NCBI RefSeq assembly: GCF_017515565.1
Contig: NZ_JAFWFN010000083.1
Location: 1 to 64,000 of the forward strand
Reading direction: 5' to 3'
Source of the DNA: Halomonas sp.
Lineage (GTDB): Bacteria > Pseudomonadota > Gammaproteobacteria > Pseudomonadales > Halomonadaceae
DNA: 64,000 nt
Every line of letters starts with the position of its first letter. Within the stretch, counting starts at the first letter, position 1. Both the position numbers and the translations under genes were made by a program. Under the pieces are notes generated by a model. That model was not told the DNA's origin. It made no database searches and worked only from the letters and a program-made list of their open reading frames with translations. Shown piece by piece: positions 25,811-35,653 of this stretch.

Positions 25811-26830
25811 TTACTCATGCTTTGAATACCCCCTCCGCTCCACGATAGCACTGGGCGCTTCACCAAAACGATTCCGATAGGCTCGGGTAAAGTGCGCCGG
25901 CTGGGTAAAGCCGGAGGCCAAGGCAGCTTCGGTCACAAAACTACGGCTATCAGCAAGGAGTTGGCGCGCCCGGTCTAGCCGCATCCCCAAGTAACACTGC
26001 TGGGGCGTCTCGCCAAAGTGACGCTGAAATAGCCGCGTCAACTGGCGCTGGGACTGCCCTACCAACCGGCACACCTCAGGGATTGGTAGCGCTTGCGTTA
26101 GGTTCGCCTCCATCACCGCTAGTGTCCTCACCACACTGCGTGGCAGCTCCTCGTAGCGTCGGCGTGAAACATCACCGCCGTCATCGCCCGGCCGCTTGTG
26201 AACCAGCTGCCGCCCCACGGCATCGGCCAGGGCGGGGCCATAGGCGTGCTCTATCCATGCCAACATCATGTCGATACTCGCTGCACCACCGGAGCCCGTT
26301 AGCCGCATCGCATCGAATTCGTAGCTTGCCGGGCTGATGTCTAGCTCCGGGAATTCACGCCGAAAAGCCGGTACGCTTTCCCAATGCAGTGCAACACGGT
26401 GCCCCGACAGCACCCCCGCCCGGGCCAAGATGAAGGGCGCCGTATCCAGTCCACCCAGCCAGCCGCCGTGGGCAGCGATGCGTCGCAGCACGGCGCGATC
26501 TTGGAGTCGCACCGTTGCCTCCGCTTCATAGGAAGAGACCACCATTAGCCGAGATGCATCCGTCAACGACTCCAATGGACCGTCCACATCGATGCGAACC
26601 CCATTACTAGCCAACACAGCCTCGCCGTCCGCCGAGAGCAGGCGCCAGGCAAAAAGGTCACGGCCGAAACGATTAGCCACACGTAGTGGTTCAAGCAAGC
26701 AGAACAACGTCAACATAGAAAAACGCGGCACCAGCCACACGTTGAGGGTGTGCTCGGCCTGCTCCGGTGTCAGCAGAGGGGGCGAATCGGGGCGCGGGTA
26801 GGGCCATGTGGTGTTGGTTGCGTCATTCAT
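25811..26830 (-). CDS. GlxA-type AraC regulator with DJ-1/PfpI-like sensor domain
   Basis: The 339-residue protein has an N-terminal amidase/DJ-1-like domain (about 25-195: LNVWLVPRFSMLTLFCLLEPLR, GGWLGGLDTAPFILARAGVL) lacking a recognisable catalytic Cys, and a C-terminal AraC DNA-binding domain with two HTH motifs (PIPEVCRLVGQSQRQLTRLF and ALASGFTQPAHFTRAYRNRF). Relatives (GbdR, CdhR, ArgR-type) sense betaine, carnitine or arginine metabolites. It diverges from the dioxygenase-led operon and probably activates it. The start at 26830 lacks a good ribosome site; the frame extends to 26911. Confidence 0.87.
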   Translation of the reverse strand: MNDATNTTWPYPRPDSPPLLTPEQAEHTLNVWLVPRFSMLTLFCLLEPLRVANRFGRDLFAWRLLSADGEAVLASNGVRIDVDGPLESLTDASRLMVVSSYEAEATVRLQDRAVLRRIAAHGGWLGGLDTAPFILARAGVLSGHRVALHWESVPAFRREFPELDISPASYEFDAMRLTGSGGAASIDMMLAWIEHAYGPALADAVGRQLVHKRPGDDGGDVSRRRYEELPRSVVRTLAVMEANLTQALPIPEVCRLVGQSQRQLTRLFQRHFGETPQQCYLGMRLDRARQLLADSRSFVTEAALASGFTQPAHFTRAYRNRFGEAPSAIVERRGYSKHE

Positions 26831-26930
26831 GGCGAATATAGTCAAGCATGTGGCTAATTTAATCAAGTTATGGCTAATCCAGGCGGGTAGCATAGAGGAA
26901 GTCCCTAACACACCCTATGGAGGCGCCGCC

Positions 26931-28049
26931 ATGACACACGTCACCCCATCAGCCAATCGCCGACGCCTAGCCATCGAACATCATGGCCAGCGAGGTGAGT
27001 TTGCGGCCCTTTGGCTGCGTGAACGCAGCCCGGATGACGAGACATTAGACCCGCGCACCGGTCAGCGCTTAGTCGAAGCCGCCGAGCTGCCGTTGGAGCT
27101 CTGCATCGACGCCGCCGACGTGGCGGATAACCAGCTGCAACTCCGCTTCAGCGACGGTCATCGCACCCATTTCGATCTCGCGGCGCTGTTCGATGACAAG
27201 GCGATCGATCCGTCTAAGCGCCTCTGGAATGCCACCAGCGCGCCCCGACCCGTGGCCGATTTCGCTGCCGCGATAGAAAGCGACGCGGCGCTCTCGGACA
27301 TGCTGGAATCGCTGCATCGCGACGGTTTTGTGATCGTCTCCGGAGTTCCTGCCCACGAGGACGGTATGCAGCCGCTAGTCGATCGCATCGGCCCGCTACG
27401 ACGCACCAACTGGGGCGGCATCGCCGACGTCAAATCGGTCGCCGACGCCTACGACCTGACCATGACCCAACGTGGATTAGAGCCGCATACCGACAACCCT
27501 TACCGCGATCCCATCCCCGGTTACATCTGGCTGCACTGCCTAACCAACGCCGCCGAAGGCGGTGACAGCACCCTAGCCGACGGCTTGATGGCCGCCCGAC
27601 TGCTGCGCGAGTGTGACCCCGACGCCTATGCTTGCCTTACACAAGTAACACCCAGCTTTCGCTATCGCGACGCCGACACCGACTTGGAAAGCGAAGGACC
27701 ACTGATCGAACTGGACAGCAACGGCGAACCGGTCCGCGTACGCTACTCCAACCGCACCGAACGCATTCCCGCTCTACCTCCCGAAGAGCTGGAGGCCTAC
27801 TACGCCGCTCGGCAAGCCTTTTATCAACTGATCACCGGCGAAGAACTGACCCTGCACCTCAAGCTCGATCCGGGCCAAATGTTAATCATGGACAACTACC
27901 GCCTGCTCCACGGACGCAGTGCCTTCCAGCTCGCCGGCGGCGTACGCCATATGCGCCAAGGCTACGTTGACCGAGACAGTACCGCCAGCCGGCGCCGCGT
28001 GCTGCGCCAGCGACTCGCCACTCCCAAGGCCCAAGGAGAATCCGTATGA
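26931..28049 (+). CDS. TmpA-like Fe(II)/2OG dioxygenase (gamma-butyrobetaine hydroxylase family)
   Basis: The 372-residue protein has the N-terminal DUF971-like domain (about 1-95) and the TauD/BBOX catalytic domain, with HxD ligands H186 and D188 (LEPHTDNPY) and distal H327 (LLHGRSAF), and a 2OG Arg near RHMRQGYVDRD. Family members hydroxylate gamma-butyrobetaine, trimethyllysine or, for TmpA, 2-trimethylaminoethylphosphonate. Adjacency to a TmpB/PhnZ-like HD oxygenase, with overlapping stop and start, makes the TmpA assignment the best guess. The ribosome site GGAGG lies 7 nt before the ATG. Confidence 0.75.
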   Translation: MTHVTPSANRRRLAIEHHGQRGEFAALWLRERSPDDETLDPRTGQRLVEAAELPLELCIDAADVADNQLQLRFSDGHRTHFDLAALFDDKAIDPSKRLWNATSAPRPVADFAAAIESDAALSDMLESLHRDGFVIVSGVPAHEDGMQPLVDRIGPLRRTNWGGIADVKSVADAYDLTMTQRGLEPHTDNPYRDPIPGYIWLHCLTNAAEGGDSTLADGLMAARLLRECDPDAYACLTQVTPSFRYRDADTDLESEGPLIELDSNGEPVRVRYSNRTERIPALPPEELEAYYAARQAFYQLITGEELTLHLKLDPGQMLIMDNYRLLHGRSAFQLAGGVRHMRQGYVDRDSTASRRRVLRQRLATPKAQGESV

Positions 28050-28633
28050 ATCAAGCTCGCTTTCGCCACTTTGGAGAGGCTAAGCGTGACGACTGGGCGC
28101 TCATCGATGCCCATTTTCGCGACTACGTCGAAGACGCGCCGCGCCGGGTACTCGCCCACTTGCACAACCTAGCTGGCGACCATCATGGCTACCCAGTGGA
28201 TCGCTACGAGCACTGCCTACAGACCGCCACTCGGGCGCTACGCGATGGTGCCGATGAGGAGATGGTAGTTTGCGCACTGCTTCACGACATTGGCGACGAC
28301 CTGGCCCCGGCTAACCACGCCGAGATCGCCGCAGCCATCCTCGAGCCCTTCGTCGACCCGCTCAACGCCTGGATGATTCGCCACCACGAACTCTTCCAGG
28401 GGTATCACTACCGGCACTTTTTCGGCCAGGACCCTCATGCGCGGGAGCAATATCGCGACCACCCGGCCTATGAGCGCACGGTGCGCTTCTGCGACCACTG
28501 GGACCAGGCCAGCTTCGACCCCGATTACGACACCCTGCCCCTCGAGCACTTCGTCCCCATGGTAGAGAGTGTATTTAGTCGCACGCCCCACGGCGGGCTA
28601 CCCGAGCCGCTTCCCGAAGGGGCATTACGATGA
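28046..28633 (+). CDS. TmpB/PhnZ-like HD-domain mixed-valent diiron oxygenase
   Basis: The 195-residue protein has the metal ligand set of HD oxygenases: H56 (YEHCLQTA), H80-D81 (LLHDIGDD), H91, H113/H114 (MIRHHELF) and D150 (FCDHWDQ). PhnZ and TmpB use such a diiron site to cleave the C-P bond of 1-hydroxy-phosphonates made by a partner Fe/2OG enzyme. Here the partner is the gene just upstream (4-nt overlap). A plain HD phosphohydrolase is the alternative. In the TmpAB pathway the products would be phosphate and glycine betaine. The downstream aruI-like gene also overlaps by 4 nt. Confidence 0.72.
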   Translation: MNQARFRHFGEAKRDDWALIDAHFRDYVEDAPRRVLAHLHNLAGDHHGYPVDRYEHCLQTATRALRDGADEEMVVCALLHDIGDDLAPANHAEIAAAILEPFVDPLNAWMIRHHELFQGYHYRHFFGQDPHAREQYRDHPAYERTVRFCDHWDQASFDPDYDTLPLEHFVPMVESVFSRTPHGGLPEPLPEGALR

Positions 28634-30249
28634 GCCAGACCTGTGCCCGCCAGTTACTGCGCCTGCTTGAAGCCTATGGCGTCGACACCGCTTTCGGCAT
28701 CCCCGGGGTGCACACCATCGAGCTTTATCGCGCCCTGGGCGAAAGCCCGATTCGTCACGTCACCCCACGCCACGAGCAGGGCGCGGGCTTTATGGCCGAC
28801 GGCTATGCGCGAGCCAGCGGCAAACCCGCGGCCTGTTTCATCATCACCGGCCCCGGCATGACAAATATCGCCACCGCCATGGGTCAGGCGTTGGCCGACT
28901 CAGTACCGATGTTGGTGATCTCCAGCGTCAACCGCCGCGATACCCTGGGGCGCGGTCAAGGGCGGCTGCATGAGCTACCCAGCCAGCAGCAACTACTCGC
29001 CGGCGTCAGTGTATTTAGCCATACCTTGCACGACCCGGCGGCGCTACCGGAGGTACTCGCCCGTGCCTTCGCGATCTTTCGCGGCGCGCGGCCAGGGCCC
29101 ATACACATCGAGATTCCCATCGACCTGTTCGATGCCCCGGTCCCCGCGACTGCACCACGCCCGATCGAGGTATTCCCCCCGGCACCGGCGCCCGCCGCCA
29201 TTGCCCGCGCGGCCGAATGGCTAAGCCAAGCGGAGCGCCCGTTATTACTGCTCGGCGGCGGCTGCGTGGCGGCCCCCGAGGCCGCCCGTGCCTTGGTGGA
29301 ACACTTGCAGGCCCCTGCCCTGACTACCATCAATGCCAAAGGCGTGCTGGGGCTCGATCACCCCCTCGACCTCGGCGCTACCATGAGTCTGCCTGCTTCA
29401 CGCCGCCTGGCGGCTGAGGCGGACGTGGTCCTGGCGCTGGGTACCGAGCTAGGCGAGACCGACTACGATCTAGTGTTTGACGAGGGCTTCCACCTCAACG
29501 GGCGGCTAATTCGGGTGGACATCGACCCTCAACAACTGGGCCGTAACCAGGACGCCGACCTAGCCATGGTCGCCGACGCCGGCGAGACGATGACCGCGCT
29601 ATTACAGGCGCTGCCGAAAAACCGTGGCGGAACACCTCTAGATAGCGGCCGTGCCGCTGCGGTTCGCCAAGCGCTGGCCCTCAACGCTGACCCTGAGTTG
29701 GCCCCCCATGTGCCGCTCTACGCCACCCTGCGCGCCACATTGCCCGACGCGATTTTAGTGGGTGACTCCACCGGGCCGGTCTATGCCGGCAACTTTCTTG
29801 CCTCCCTTTCCGCACCGCGGCGCTGGTTCAACGCCGCCACCGGCTACGGCACCCTTGGTTATGGCCTACCCGCCGCGCTCGGGGCATCCCTGGCCTGCCC
29901 CGAGCAGCCGGTAGTGGCCCTGGTCGGCGACGGTGGCCTGCAGTTCGTAATCGGCGAACTAGCCACCGCCCGCGATCTTAATCACCCCGTTGCGGTAGTG
30001 ATCTGGAACAACCAAGGCTACGACGAAATTCGACGCTACATGGCCATGCACGAAGTGCCTCAGCTGGGCGTCAACTTAACCGCGCCGAACTTTGCTGACT
30101 TGGCCCGTGCTTACACCTGCCGCTACCGGATAGTGGACGACCCCACGTCCCTCGGCGAGGCGCTCGCTCAATTGGGCGAAGAGGCCTCACCGCTGCTGAT
30201 CGAAGTGGACGCCACGGCCTGGACGAACGCCTTGCTAGATCAAAAATAA
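28630..30249 (+). CDS. aruI: ThDP-dependent 2-keto acid decarboxylase, AruI-like
   Basis: The 539-residue enzyme has the acetolactate-synthase-like layout: N-terminal pyrimidine-binding domain with the catalytic Glu in PRHEQGAGFMADGYAR, central domain, and C-terminal ThDP/Mg site GDGGLQFVIGELAT to WNNQGY. AruI decarboxylates 2-ketoarginine to 4-guanidinobutyraldehyde in the arginine transaminase pathway. The close AruH match two genes downstream supports this over acetolactate synthase. The start overlaps the previous stop (ATGA). Confidence 0.8.
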   Translation: MSQTCARQLLRLLEAYGVDTAFGIPGVHTIELYRALGESPIRHVTPRHEQGAGFMADGYARASGKPAACFIITGPGMTNIATAMGQALADSVPMLVISSVNRRDTLGRGQGRLHELPSQQQLLAGVSVFSHTLHDPAALPEVLARAFAIFRGARPGPIHIEIPIDLFDAPVPATAPRPIEVFPPAPAPAAIARAAEWLSQAERPLLLLGGGCVAAPEAARALVEHLQAPALTTINAKGVLGLDHPLDLGATMSLPASRRLAAEADVVLALGTELGETDYDLVFDEGFHLNGRLIRVDIDPQQLGRNQDADLAMVADAGETMTALLQALPKNRGGTPLDSGRAAAVRQALALNADPELAPHVPLYATLRATLPDAILVGDSTGPVYAGNFLASLSAPRRWFNAATGYGTLGYGLPAALGASLACPEQPVVALVGDGGLQFVIGELATARDLNHPVAVVIWNNQGYDEIRRYMAMHEVPQLGVNLTAPNFADLARAYTCRYRIVDDPTSLGEALAQLGEEASPLLIEVDATAWTNALLDQK

Positions 30250-30278
30250 ATCGATAACCGACAAACAAGGACCCTGAC

Positions 30279-31220
30279 ATGCGCAAAACAGCCCTACTAA
30301 CCACCGCAGCTATCATCGGCCTGCTGCCCTTCACCGCACAAGCCACACAGGATGCCAGCGATGAACTCCGCCTAGTGGTACCGCCCTGGCCAGGGGTGAC
30401 TGTCAAAAGCGAGATTCTTACCCAGTTGGCAACATCGTTGGGATATCAGGTTGAGGCACTGGAGGTCAGCTCCACCGTGGGCTACCAGACCCTGCAAAGC
30501 GGCGAAAGCGATGCCTTCCTGGCCGGCTGGCTACCCTCCCAGCAACAGAGCTATGACGCGGCCATGGAAGCGGGCAGCATCGTCGACCTTGGCAATAACG
30601 TCACCGGCGCCCGCATGGGGTTTGCGGTGCCAGGTTATGTCTATGAGGCAGGCGTGACAAACGCCGAACAACTCGCTGATCCCGAGATCCGCGAGCGCTT
30701 CGGGGCGGAAATCTACTCTATCGAGAGCGGTTCGACGGTCAGCGAGCATCTCCATGGCGCTGCCGAAGCCGATACCTACGGGCTCAGCCAGTGGAGACTA
30801 CGCGAGTCGTCAACCCCAGGCATGCTAGCCGAGGTGGACGCAGCCAAGCGCGAGCAGCGCTGGATTCTCTTCTATGGCTGGACGCCACACTGGATGGCTC
30901 CCGCATACGACATGGAGATCCTCGATGACCCGGCTAGCGTGTTCGGCGAAAACAACGGCCAAAGCGATGTGCGCACCATACTCGCGAGCGCCTACCACGC
31001 AGCCAACCCCAACATGGTAAGGCTGCTGGACCAGTTCGAGCTGACTGCCGATGAGCAAAGTGAGTTCATCCGCGATTTCGGCCTCGAAGACGGAGAGCTG
31101 GAGACCGTCGCCCGCGACTGGCTGTTGGCCAACCCCGAGCGAATAGAGACTTTCTTGGAAGGCGTCACCACCCGCGATGGCGAGCCGGGTTTAGCAGCGG
31201 TTCGCGCTAGCCTGGAATGA
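30279..31220 (+). CDS. OpuAC/ProX-type quaternary-amine binding protein
   Basis: The 313-residue product has a signal peptide (cleavage near AQA-T) and the OpuAC fold: LRLVVPPWPGVTVKSEIL, GYQTLQSGESDAFLAGWLP, and a repeated hinge region with ILFYGWTPHWMAPAYD. Relatives bind glycine betaine, choline or similar trimethylammonium compounds in the periplasm. No OpuAA/OpuAB-type ATPase or permease is in the operon, so it must borrow another transporter or act as a sensor. It sits in the middle of the aruI-aruH operon behind AAGGA. Confidence 0.85.
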   Translation: MRKTALLTTAAIIGLLPFTAQATQDASDELRLVVPPWPGVTVKSEILTQLATSLGYQVEALEVSSTVGYQTLQSGESDAFLAGWLPSQQQSYDAAMEAGSIVDLGNNVTGARMGFAVPGYVYEAGVTNAEQLADPEIRERFGAEIYSIESGSTVSEHLHGAAEADTYGLSQWRLRESSTPGMLAEVDAAKREQRWILFYGWTPHWMAPAYDMEILDDPASVFGENNGQSDVRTILASAYHAANPNMVRLLDQFELTADEQSEFIRDFGLEDGELETVARDWLLANPERIETFLEGVTTRDGEPGLAAVRASLE

Positions 31221-31255
31221 GCCGGCCCCCAGCGTTTCCTAAAGCGAGGCATCCT

Positions 31256-32482
31256 ATGCATTATTCACGACTAACCGAGCGCATCGCCGGCGAAGGCGCT
31301 GCGGCTTGGGATATCCACTATCGTGCCCTGGCACGCCAGGCCGCCGGCGATGACATCACCGTGCTCTCGGTGGGTGACCCGGATTTCGCCACCCCGACCC
31401 CGATTATTGAAAGCGCCGTGGCCAGTCTGCGCGGTGGCGCCACCCACTACCCTGACGTACAGGGTAAGCTGGCACTGCGCCAAGCCATCGCCGACGGCTA
31501 CCGCCGCCAGGGCCTCGATGCAGGTCCGGATAACGTTATCGTCATGGCTGGCGCCCAGTGCGGCCTCTACGCCGCCGCCCAGTGCCTCCTGGATCCCGGC
31601 GACGAAGTACTGGTGCCCGAACCCAGCTATGTCACCTACGAGGCGGTACTGCGCGCCACCGGCGCCGAGCTGGTACAGGTGCCACTGAACGGCGAGGCGG
31701 ATTTTCGCCTTGACCCGGCGGCCTTGGAAGCCACCATCACACCGCGCACCCGGGCCATGTTGCTTAACAGCCCCCACAACCCGACCGGCCAGTTGATCGA
31801 TGTCGACACCTGGAAGGCCATCGCCGAACTATGCCGACGCCACGACCTCTGGTTGATCGCCGACGAAGTTTACGCCGAGCTGATTTTTGAAGGCGAACAC
31901 CTTTGCCCCGCCACGCTGCCGGATATGGCCGAGCGCAGCGTGGTGATCAGCAGTCTATCCAAGTCACACGCCATGACCGGCTGGCGCCTGGGGTGGGTAC
32001 TGGGTCCCGAGGCGTTGATCCAGCACCTGACCCACCTGGCGCTATGCATGCTCTACGGCTGCCCCGACTTCATCCAGGACGCTGCCTGCGATGCTCTGAC
32101 GATGCCGCCCGCCGAGCTAAGCGAGATGCGTGACGTTTATCGCGCGCGCCGCGATACCGTTTGCGAGGCCTTGGCCGAGAGTGCGGCAGTCACTGCTATT
32201 TGCCCACCGGCCGGGATGTTCCTGATGGTGGATATTCGCACCACGGGCCTCTCTTCCCAGGCTTTCGCCGACCGTCTGCTCGACGAAGAGAACATCTCGG
32301 TGCTCTCGGGTGAGGCCTTCGGCCCCTCAGCGGCAGGGTTTGTGCGCCTCAGCTTGACCGTGGAGGCCGAGCGTTTAGCCACCGCCTGCCAACGTTTGGC
32401 GGCCTGTGCGGAGCGCGCCCTCGATGAGAACGCTCCGCATGCCTTGTCACCGACCCCGGCTTCGGAGGCCGATTGCCTATGA
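31256..32482 (+). CDS. aruH: Arginine:pyruvate-type transaminase, AruH-like
   Basis: The 408-residue class I/II aminotransferase begins [20 protein letters not shown], nearly as I recall Pseudomonas AruH. It has [19 protein letters not shown], the PLP lysine in [15 protein letters not shown], and [13 protein letters not shown]. AruH moves the alpha-amino group of arginine to pyruvate, giving 2-ketoarginine for AruI. I chose the ATG at 31256 (after GCGAGG) over 31217 because it matches the family start. The stop overlaps the next gene by 4 nt. Confidence 0.86.
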   Translation: MHYSRLTERIAGEGAAAWDIHYRALARQAAGDDITVLSVGDPDFATPTPIIESAVASLRGGATHYPDVQGKLALRQAIADGYRRQGLDAGPDNVIVMAGAQCGLYAAAQCLLDPGDEVLVPEPSYVTYEAVLRATGAELVQVPLNGEADFRLDPAALEATITPRTRAMLLNSPHNPTGQLIDVDTWKAIAELCRRHDLWLIADEVYAELIFEGEHLCPATLPDMAERSVVISSLSKSHAMTGWRLGWVLGPEALIQHLTHLALCMLYGCPDFIQDAACDALTMPPAELSEMRDVYRARRDTVCEALAESAAVTAICPPAGMFLMVDIRTTGLSSQAFADRLLDEENISVLSGEAFGPSAAGFVRLSLTVEAERLATACQRLAACAERALDENAPHALSPTPASEADCL

Positions 32483-33276
32483 CATCATCACTTCAGCATG
32501 CTTTTCGTCCCCGCTCCTCCACCGCTCCGGCGGTGGTGGCCAACCAACTGATCAAACATTTTGGCGACTTAGCGGTCCTCAAGGGCGTTTCTCTCGACGT
32601 ACCCGAAGGCACCGTTACCTCCATCATCGGCGCTAGCGGCTCGGGTAAGAGCACCCTGCTGCGCTGCATGAACCTGCTGGAGCGACCCGACCGAGGCGAA
32701 CTGGCGATTGCGGATGAGGCGATTCGTTTCGACCGCAATCCCCAGGGCGACATCATCGGTCTTGACCGTCGCCAGCTGCTACGGCTGCGCGCCAAAGTCA
32801 CCATGGTCTTCCAGCAGTTCAACTTGTGGCCACATCTGACGGTACTCGGCAACGTCATCGAAGCGCCCATGCGGGTCAAAAAGCTCTCCCGCAAGCAAGC
32901 CACCGCCTTGGGCGAGCACTACCTGGAGCGAGTGGGTATGGCCGACCGGCGCGATACCTACCCTGCCTTTCTCTCTGGCGGCCAACAGCAGCGAGTAGCC
33001 ATCGCCCGAGCACTGGCGATGGAGCCGCGTCTGCTGCTCTTCGATGAACCCACGTCGGCGCTAGATCCAGAACGGGTCAACGAGGTGTTGGGGGTGATCC
33101 GTGGCCTCGCCGACGAAGGCCGCACCATGCTGCTAGTCACCCACGAAATGCATTTCGCCCGAGAGGTCTCCGACCAGTTGGTCTATCTCGATCAAGGTCA
33201 AATTGCCTGTTCGGGGACCCCGGAAGACGTCTTCGCGGATCCCCGCTGTCGTCAATTCATGGCGCCCGCCGCTTGA
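32479..33276 (+). CDS. Polar amino acid ABC transporter ATPase (HisP/GlnQ/ArtP type)
   Basis: The 265-residue ATPase has Walker [11 protein letters not shown]-loop [10 protein letters not shown], signature [15 protein letters not shown], Walker [13 protein letters not shown] and the H-loop VTHEM. It energises the importer made with the binding protein and two permeases just downstream. The ATG at 32479 overlaps the aruH stop; a TTG at 32473 is also in frame. Given the aruHI genes, arginine or a related guanidino or basic amino acid is the likely cargo. Confidence 0.9.
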   Translation: MTSSLQHAFRPRSSTAPAVVANQLIKHFGDLAVLKGVSLDVPEGTVTSIIGASGSGKSTLLRCMNLLERPDRGELAIADEAIRFDRNPQGDIIGLDRRQLLRLRAKVTMVFQQFNLWPHLTVLGNVIEAPMRVKKLSRKQATALGEHYLERVGMADRRDTYPAFLSGGQQQRVAIARALAMEPRLLLFDEPTSALDPERVNEVLGVIRGLADEGRTMLLVTHEMHFAREVSDQLVYLDQGQIACSGTPEDVFADPRCRQFMAPAA

Positions 33277-33337
33277 TAACTCTGCATCACCACAACAAGA
33301 ACCACCACCACAACAACTGACCTAACAGGAGAAGACC

Positions 33338-34111
33338 ATGAAATTCCCGATGATGATGGCGACCGCCGTGACCGCGCTTGGCCTTGGCCACACCGCCCAA
33401 GCTGCCGAGCCCCTCAAGGTAGGTATCTCCGGCGAGCCCTACCCACCCTTCACTTACAAGGCCGCCAGCGGCGACTGGACCGGTTTCGAAGTGGAGCTGG
33501 CCCATGCTTTCTGCGACGCCATGAGCCGCGAGTGCGCGATCACGCCCACCGGCTGGAGCGGCATCATTCCCTCGCTCAATGCCGGGCGCATCGACATGAT
33601 CATGAACTCCATGTCGATCACCGATAAGCGCAAGCGGGTCATCGACTTCACTCGCCCTTATTACTTCACGCCGGGCGCCTATGTCGCCGCCAGCGACCAA
33701 GCGTTCGATATCCCCGACGACCTGGACGGCCTAGTGATGGGCGTGCAGTCGGCCACTACCAACGCCACCTATGCCCGCCGGGCGTTGCGCGACAGCGGCG
33801 TGGACATCCGTCTCTACGATCAGGCTGAGCAGGTCAACAACGACCTGCTTTCAGGGCGCCTGGATGTAATCCTGGCCGACGAGATTGCCATGGTGCAGCT
33901 CCTTGATCGCGACGAGGCCGAGGGCTTTGAGATCAAGGCCACCGCGCCTCATCACGAAGCCTACGGCGAGGGTATCGGTATCGGCCTGCGCCAAGGAGAT
34001 GATGAGCTGCGCGACACCCTTAATGCCGCCATCGCCACGGTGATCGAAGACGGCACCTGTGCCAGCCTTTCCGAGCAGTACCTGGGCACCGACGTCTGCG
34101 TCTACGACTGA
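33338..34111 (+). CDS. Periplasmic basic amino acid-binding protein (HisJ/ArtJ family)
   Basis: The 257-residue protein has a signal peptide ending AQA-A, then the family pattern LKVGISGEPYPPFTY, GDWTGFEVELAHAFCDAM, GIIPSLNAGRIDMIMNSM and RVIDFTRPYYFTPGAYV. It captures amino acids for the downstream permeases. AGGAG lies 7 nt before the ATG. A GC-rich hairpin after the stop probably protects this part of the mRNA and raises its yield over the permeases. Confidence 0.9.
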   Translation: MKFPMMMATAVTALGLGHTAQAAEPLKVGISGEPYPPFTYKAASGDWTGFEVELAHAFCDAMSRECAITPTGWSGIIPSLNAGRIDMIMNSMSITDKRKRVIDFTRPYYFTPGAYVAASDQAFDIPDDLDGLVMGVQSATTNATYARRALRDSGVDIRLYDQAEQVNNDLLSGRLDVILADEIAMVQLLDRDEAEGFEIKATAPHHEAYGEGIGIGLRQGDDELRDTLNAAIATVIEDGTCASLSEQYLGTDVCVYD

Positions 34112-34134
34112 ACCACTTTTCGCCATTGCTCTCT

Positions 34135-34161
34135 ACCCCCGGCGCCAATGGCGCTGGGGGT
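34135..34161 (+). terminator. Intra-operon hairpin after the binding-protein gene
   Basis: The arm ACCCCCGGCGCC (34135-34146) pairs with GGCGCTGGGGGT (34150-34161) around a 3-nt loop, with one G-T pair. It sits between the binding-protein and permease genes with only TT following, so it more likely stabilises the upstream message or partly ends transcription than acts as a full terminator. Confidence 0.6.
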
Positions 34162-34203
34162 TGCATTGTGTGACTCACTGTTCCGTGACCAAGGAAAGCA
34201 ACC

Positions 34204-34911
34204 ATGACTTCGATGACACCAGAGGGGCTCATCGACTGGGCGGGTCCCATTCTTAGCGGGGCGCTAACCACGGTGCAGATCGCCGTGCTGGCTTACGCCA
34301 TTGGCCTGCTGCTAGGGCTATTAGGCGCTGGCGCCAAGCTCAGCCCCTGGGCGCCGTTACGCGGCCTGGCCACCGCTTACTCCACCCTCATCCGAGCCGT
34401 GCCCGAACTGCTGCTGATTATCCTGCTTTACTATGCGGGCGCCCAGGCATTGGACGCCCTGCTGGCTCATCTGGGCATGGCCGGTGCCATGCAGATCACC
34501 GGCTTCGCTACCGCAGTGGGTGTACTGGCCTTCGTTCAGGGTGCTTACATGACAGAGGTGTTTCGCGGCGCCATCCTCGCCATCCCGCGCGGCCAATTGG
34601 AGGCCGCCGACGCTTTCGGCTTCTCGCGCTGGACTCGCTTCCACCGCGTCGTGCTGCCAGGGATGCTGCCCAACGCCCTGCCGGGCATGTCCAATCTGTG
34701 GCTGATTCTGATCAAGGACACCGCCCTGATCAGCGTGATTGGCTTCAACGAGCTGTTTTTTACCATTCAGCAGGCCGCCGCCAGTAGTCGCGCCTACTTC
34801 CTTTTCTATGCCGCCGCCGGTGTCATCTACTTACTGATGACTCTGAGCTCCACAGCAATCTTCGCCCGCCTTGAGCGTTACGTACGCCGTGGCCAACCCA
34901 CGGAGGCATGA
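34204..34911 (+). CDS. Amino acid ABC transporter permease (HisQ type)
   Basis: The 235-residue inner-membrane protein has about five helices and the family segments SGALTTVQIAVLAYAIGLLLG, LIRAVPELLLIILLYY and the EAA loop QLEAADAFGFSRWTRFHRVVLP. It pairs with the next permease. AAGGAAAG precedes the ATG. Confidence 0.9.
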   Translation: MTSMTPEGLIDWAGPILSGALTTVQIAVLAYAIGLLLGLLGAGAKLSPWAPLRGLATAYSTLIRAVPELLLIILLYYAGAQALDALLAHLGMAGAMQITGFATAVGVLAFVQGAYMTEVFRGAILAIPRGQLEAADAFGFSRWTRFHRVVLPGMLPNALPGMSNLWLILIKDTALISVIGFNELFFTIQQAAASSRAYFLFYAAAGVIYLLMTLSSTAIFARLERYVRRGQPTEA

Positions 34912-34912
34912 C

Positions 34913-35638
34913 ATGGACTTTTCTTGGCTGAGCGATCCTTTTTACCTGAGCTATCTATGGGAAGGTTTCGTCAATACGCTGTGGCTGCTGCTGGTCTCTG
35001 CAGTAGGCGGCCTATTCCTCACCGTGCTAGTGGCACTCGCCCGACTGCGCGGCCCACGCCCCCTGGCTTGGCTGGTCTGGGCTTTTACCACCGTGATGCG
35101 TGGCACCCCGCTGCTGGTGCAGCTGTTTTTCTTCTACTACGGCGTAGGCCACCTGATGGAAGGCGTGCCGGGCATCCGCGAAACATTCATGTGGCCACTG
35201 CTGCGCGACCCTTTTTTCTTCGCCGCCTTGACCTTCATCCTAAGCGTGGGCGCCTACTCGGGCGAAGTGATTCGTGGTGCCATGAAGAGCGTGCCCCGAG
35301 GCGAACTGGAGGCAGGCCGCGCTTTCGGGCTCTCCGGTTTGCAGGTACTCACTAGGCTGTGGCTACCTCGCGCCATCCAGCTCTGCCTGCCCACGCTCAC
35401 TGGCGAGATGATCCTGCTGCTCAAATCGATCCCGCTGGTCTCCACCATCGCCCTGATGGACTTACTTCAGGCCGCCAATATCATTCGCGACGAGACGTTC
35501 CTGGTCTACGAGCCGTTGCTGTTGATCGCCGGTATCTACCTGGCTACCACGGTGGTGCTGACCCTGGTACTACGCTTTGTGGAACTCAACTTCCCCGGTA
35601 TGCAGCCGACACAACGCCGCTGGCTGCCTATTCGCTGA
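34913..35638 (+). CDS. Amino acid ABC transporter permease (HisM type)
   Basis: The 241-residue inner-membrane protein has WEGFVNTLWLLLVSAVGGL, TTVMRGTPLLVQLFFFYYG and the EAA loop ELEAGRAFGLSGLQVLTRLWLP. The ATG at 34913 follows GGAGG by 7 nt and lies 1 nt after the hisQ-type stop, so translation is coupled. It completes the importer. Confidence 0.9.
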   Translation: MDFSWLSDPFYLSYLWEGFVNTLWLLLVSAVGGLFLTVLVALARLRGPRPLAWLVWAFTTVMRGTPLLVQLFFFYYGVGHLMEGVPGIRETFMWPLLRDPFFFAALTFILSVGAYSGEVIRGAMKSVPRGELEAGRAFGLSGLQVLTRLWLPRAIQLCLPTLTGEMILLLKSIPLVSTIALMDLLQAANIIRDETFLVYEPLLLIAGIYLATTVVLTLVLRFVELNFPGMQPTQRRWLPIR

Positions 35639-35653
35639 ACAGGATAAAATGAC

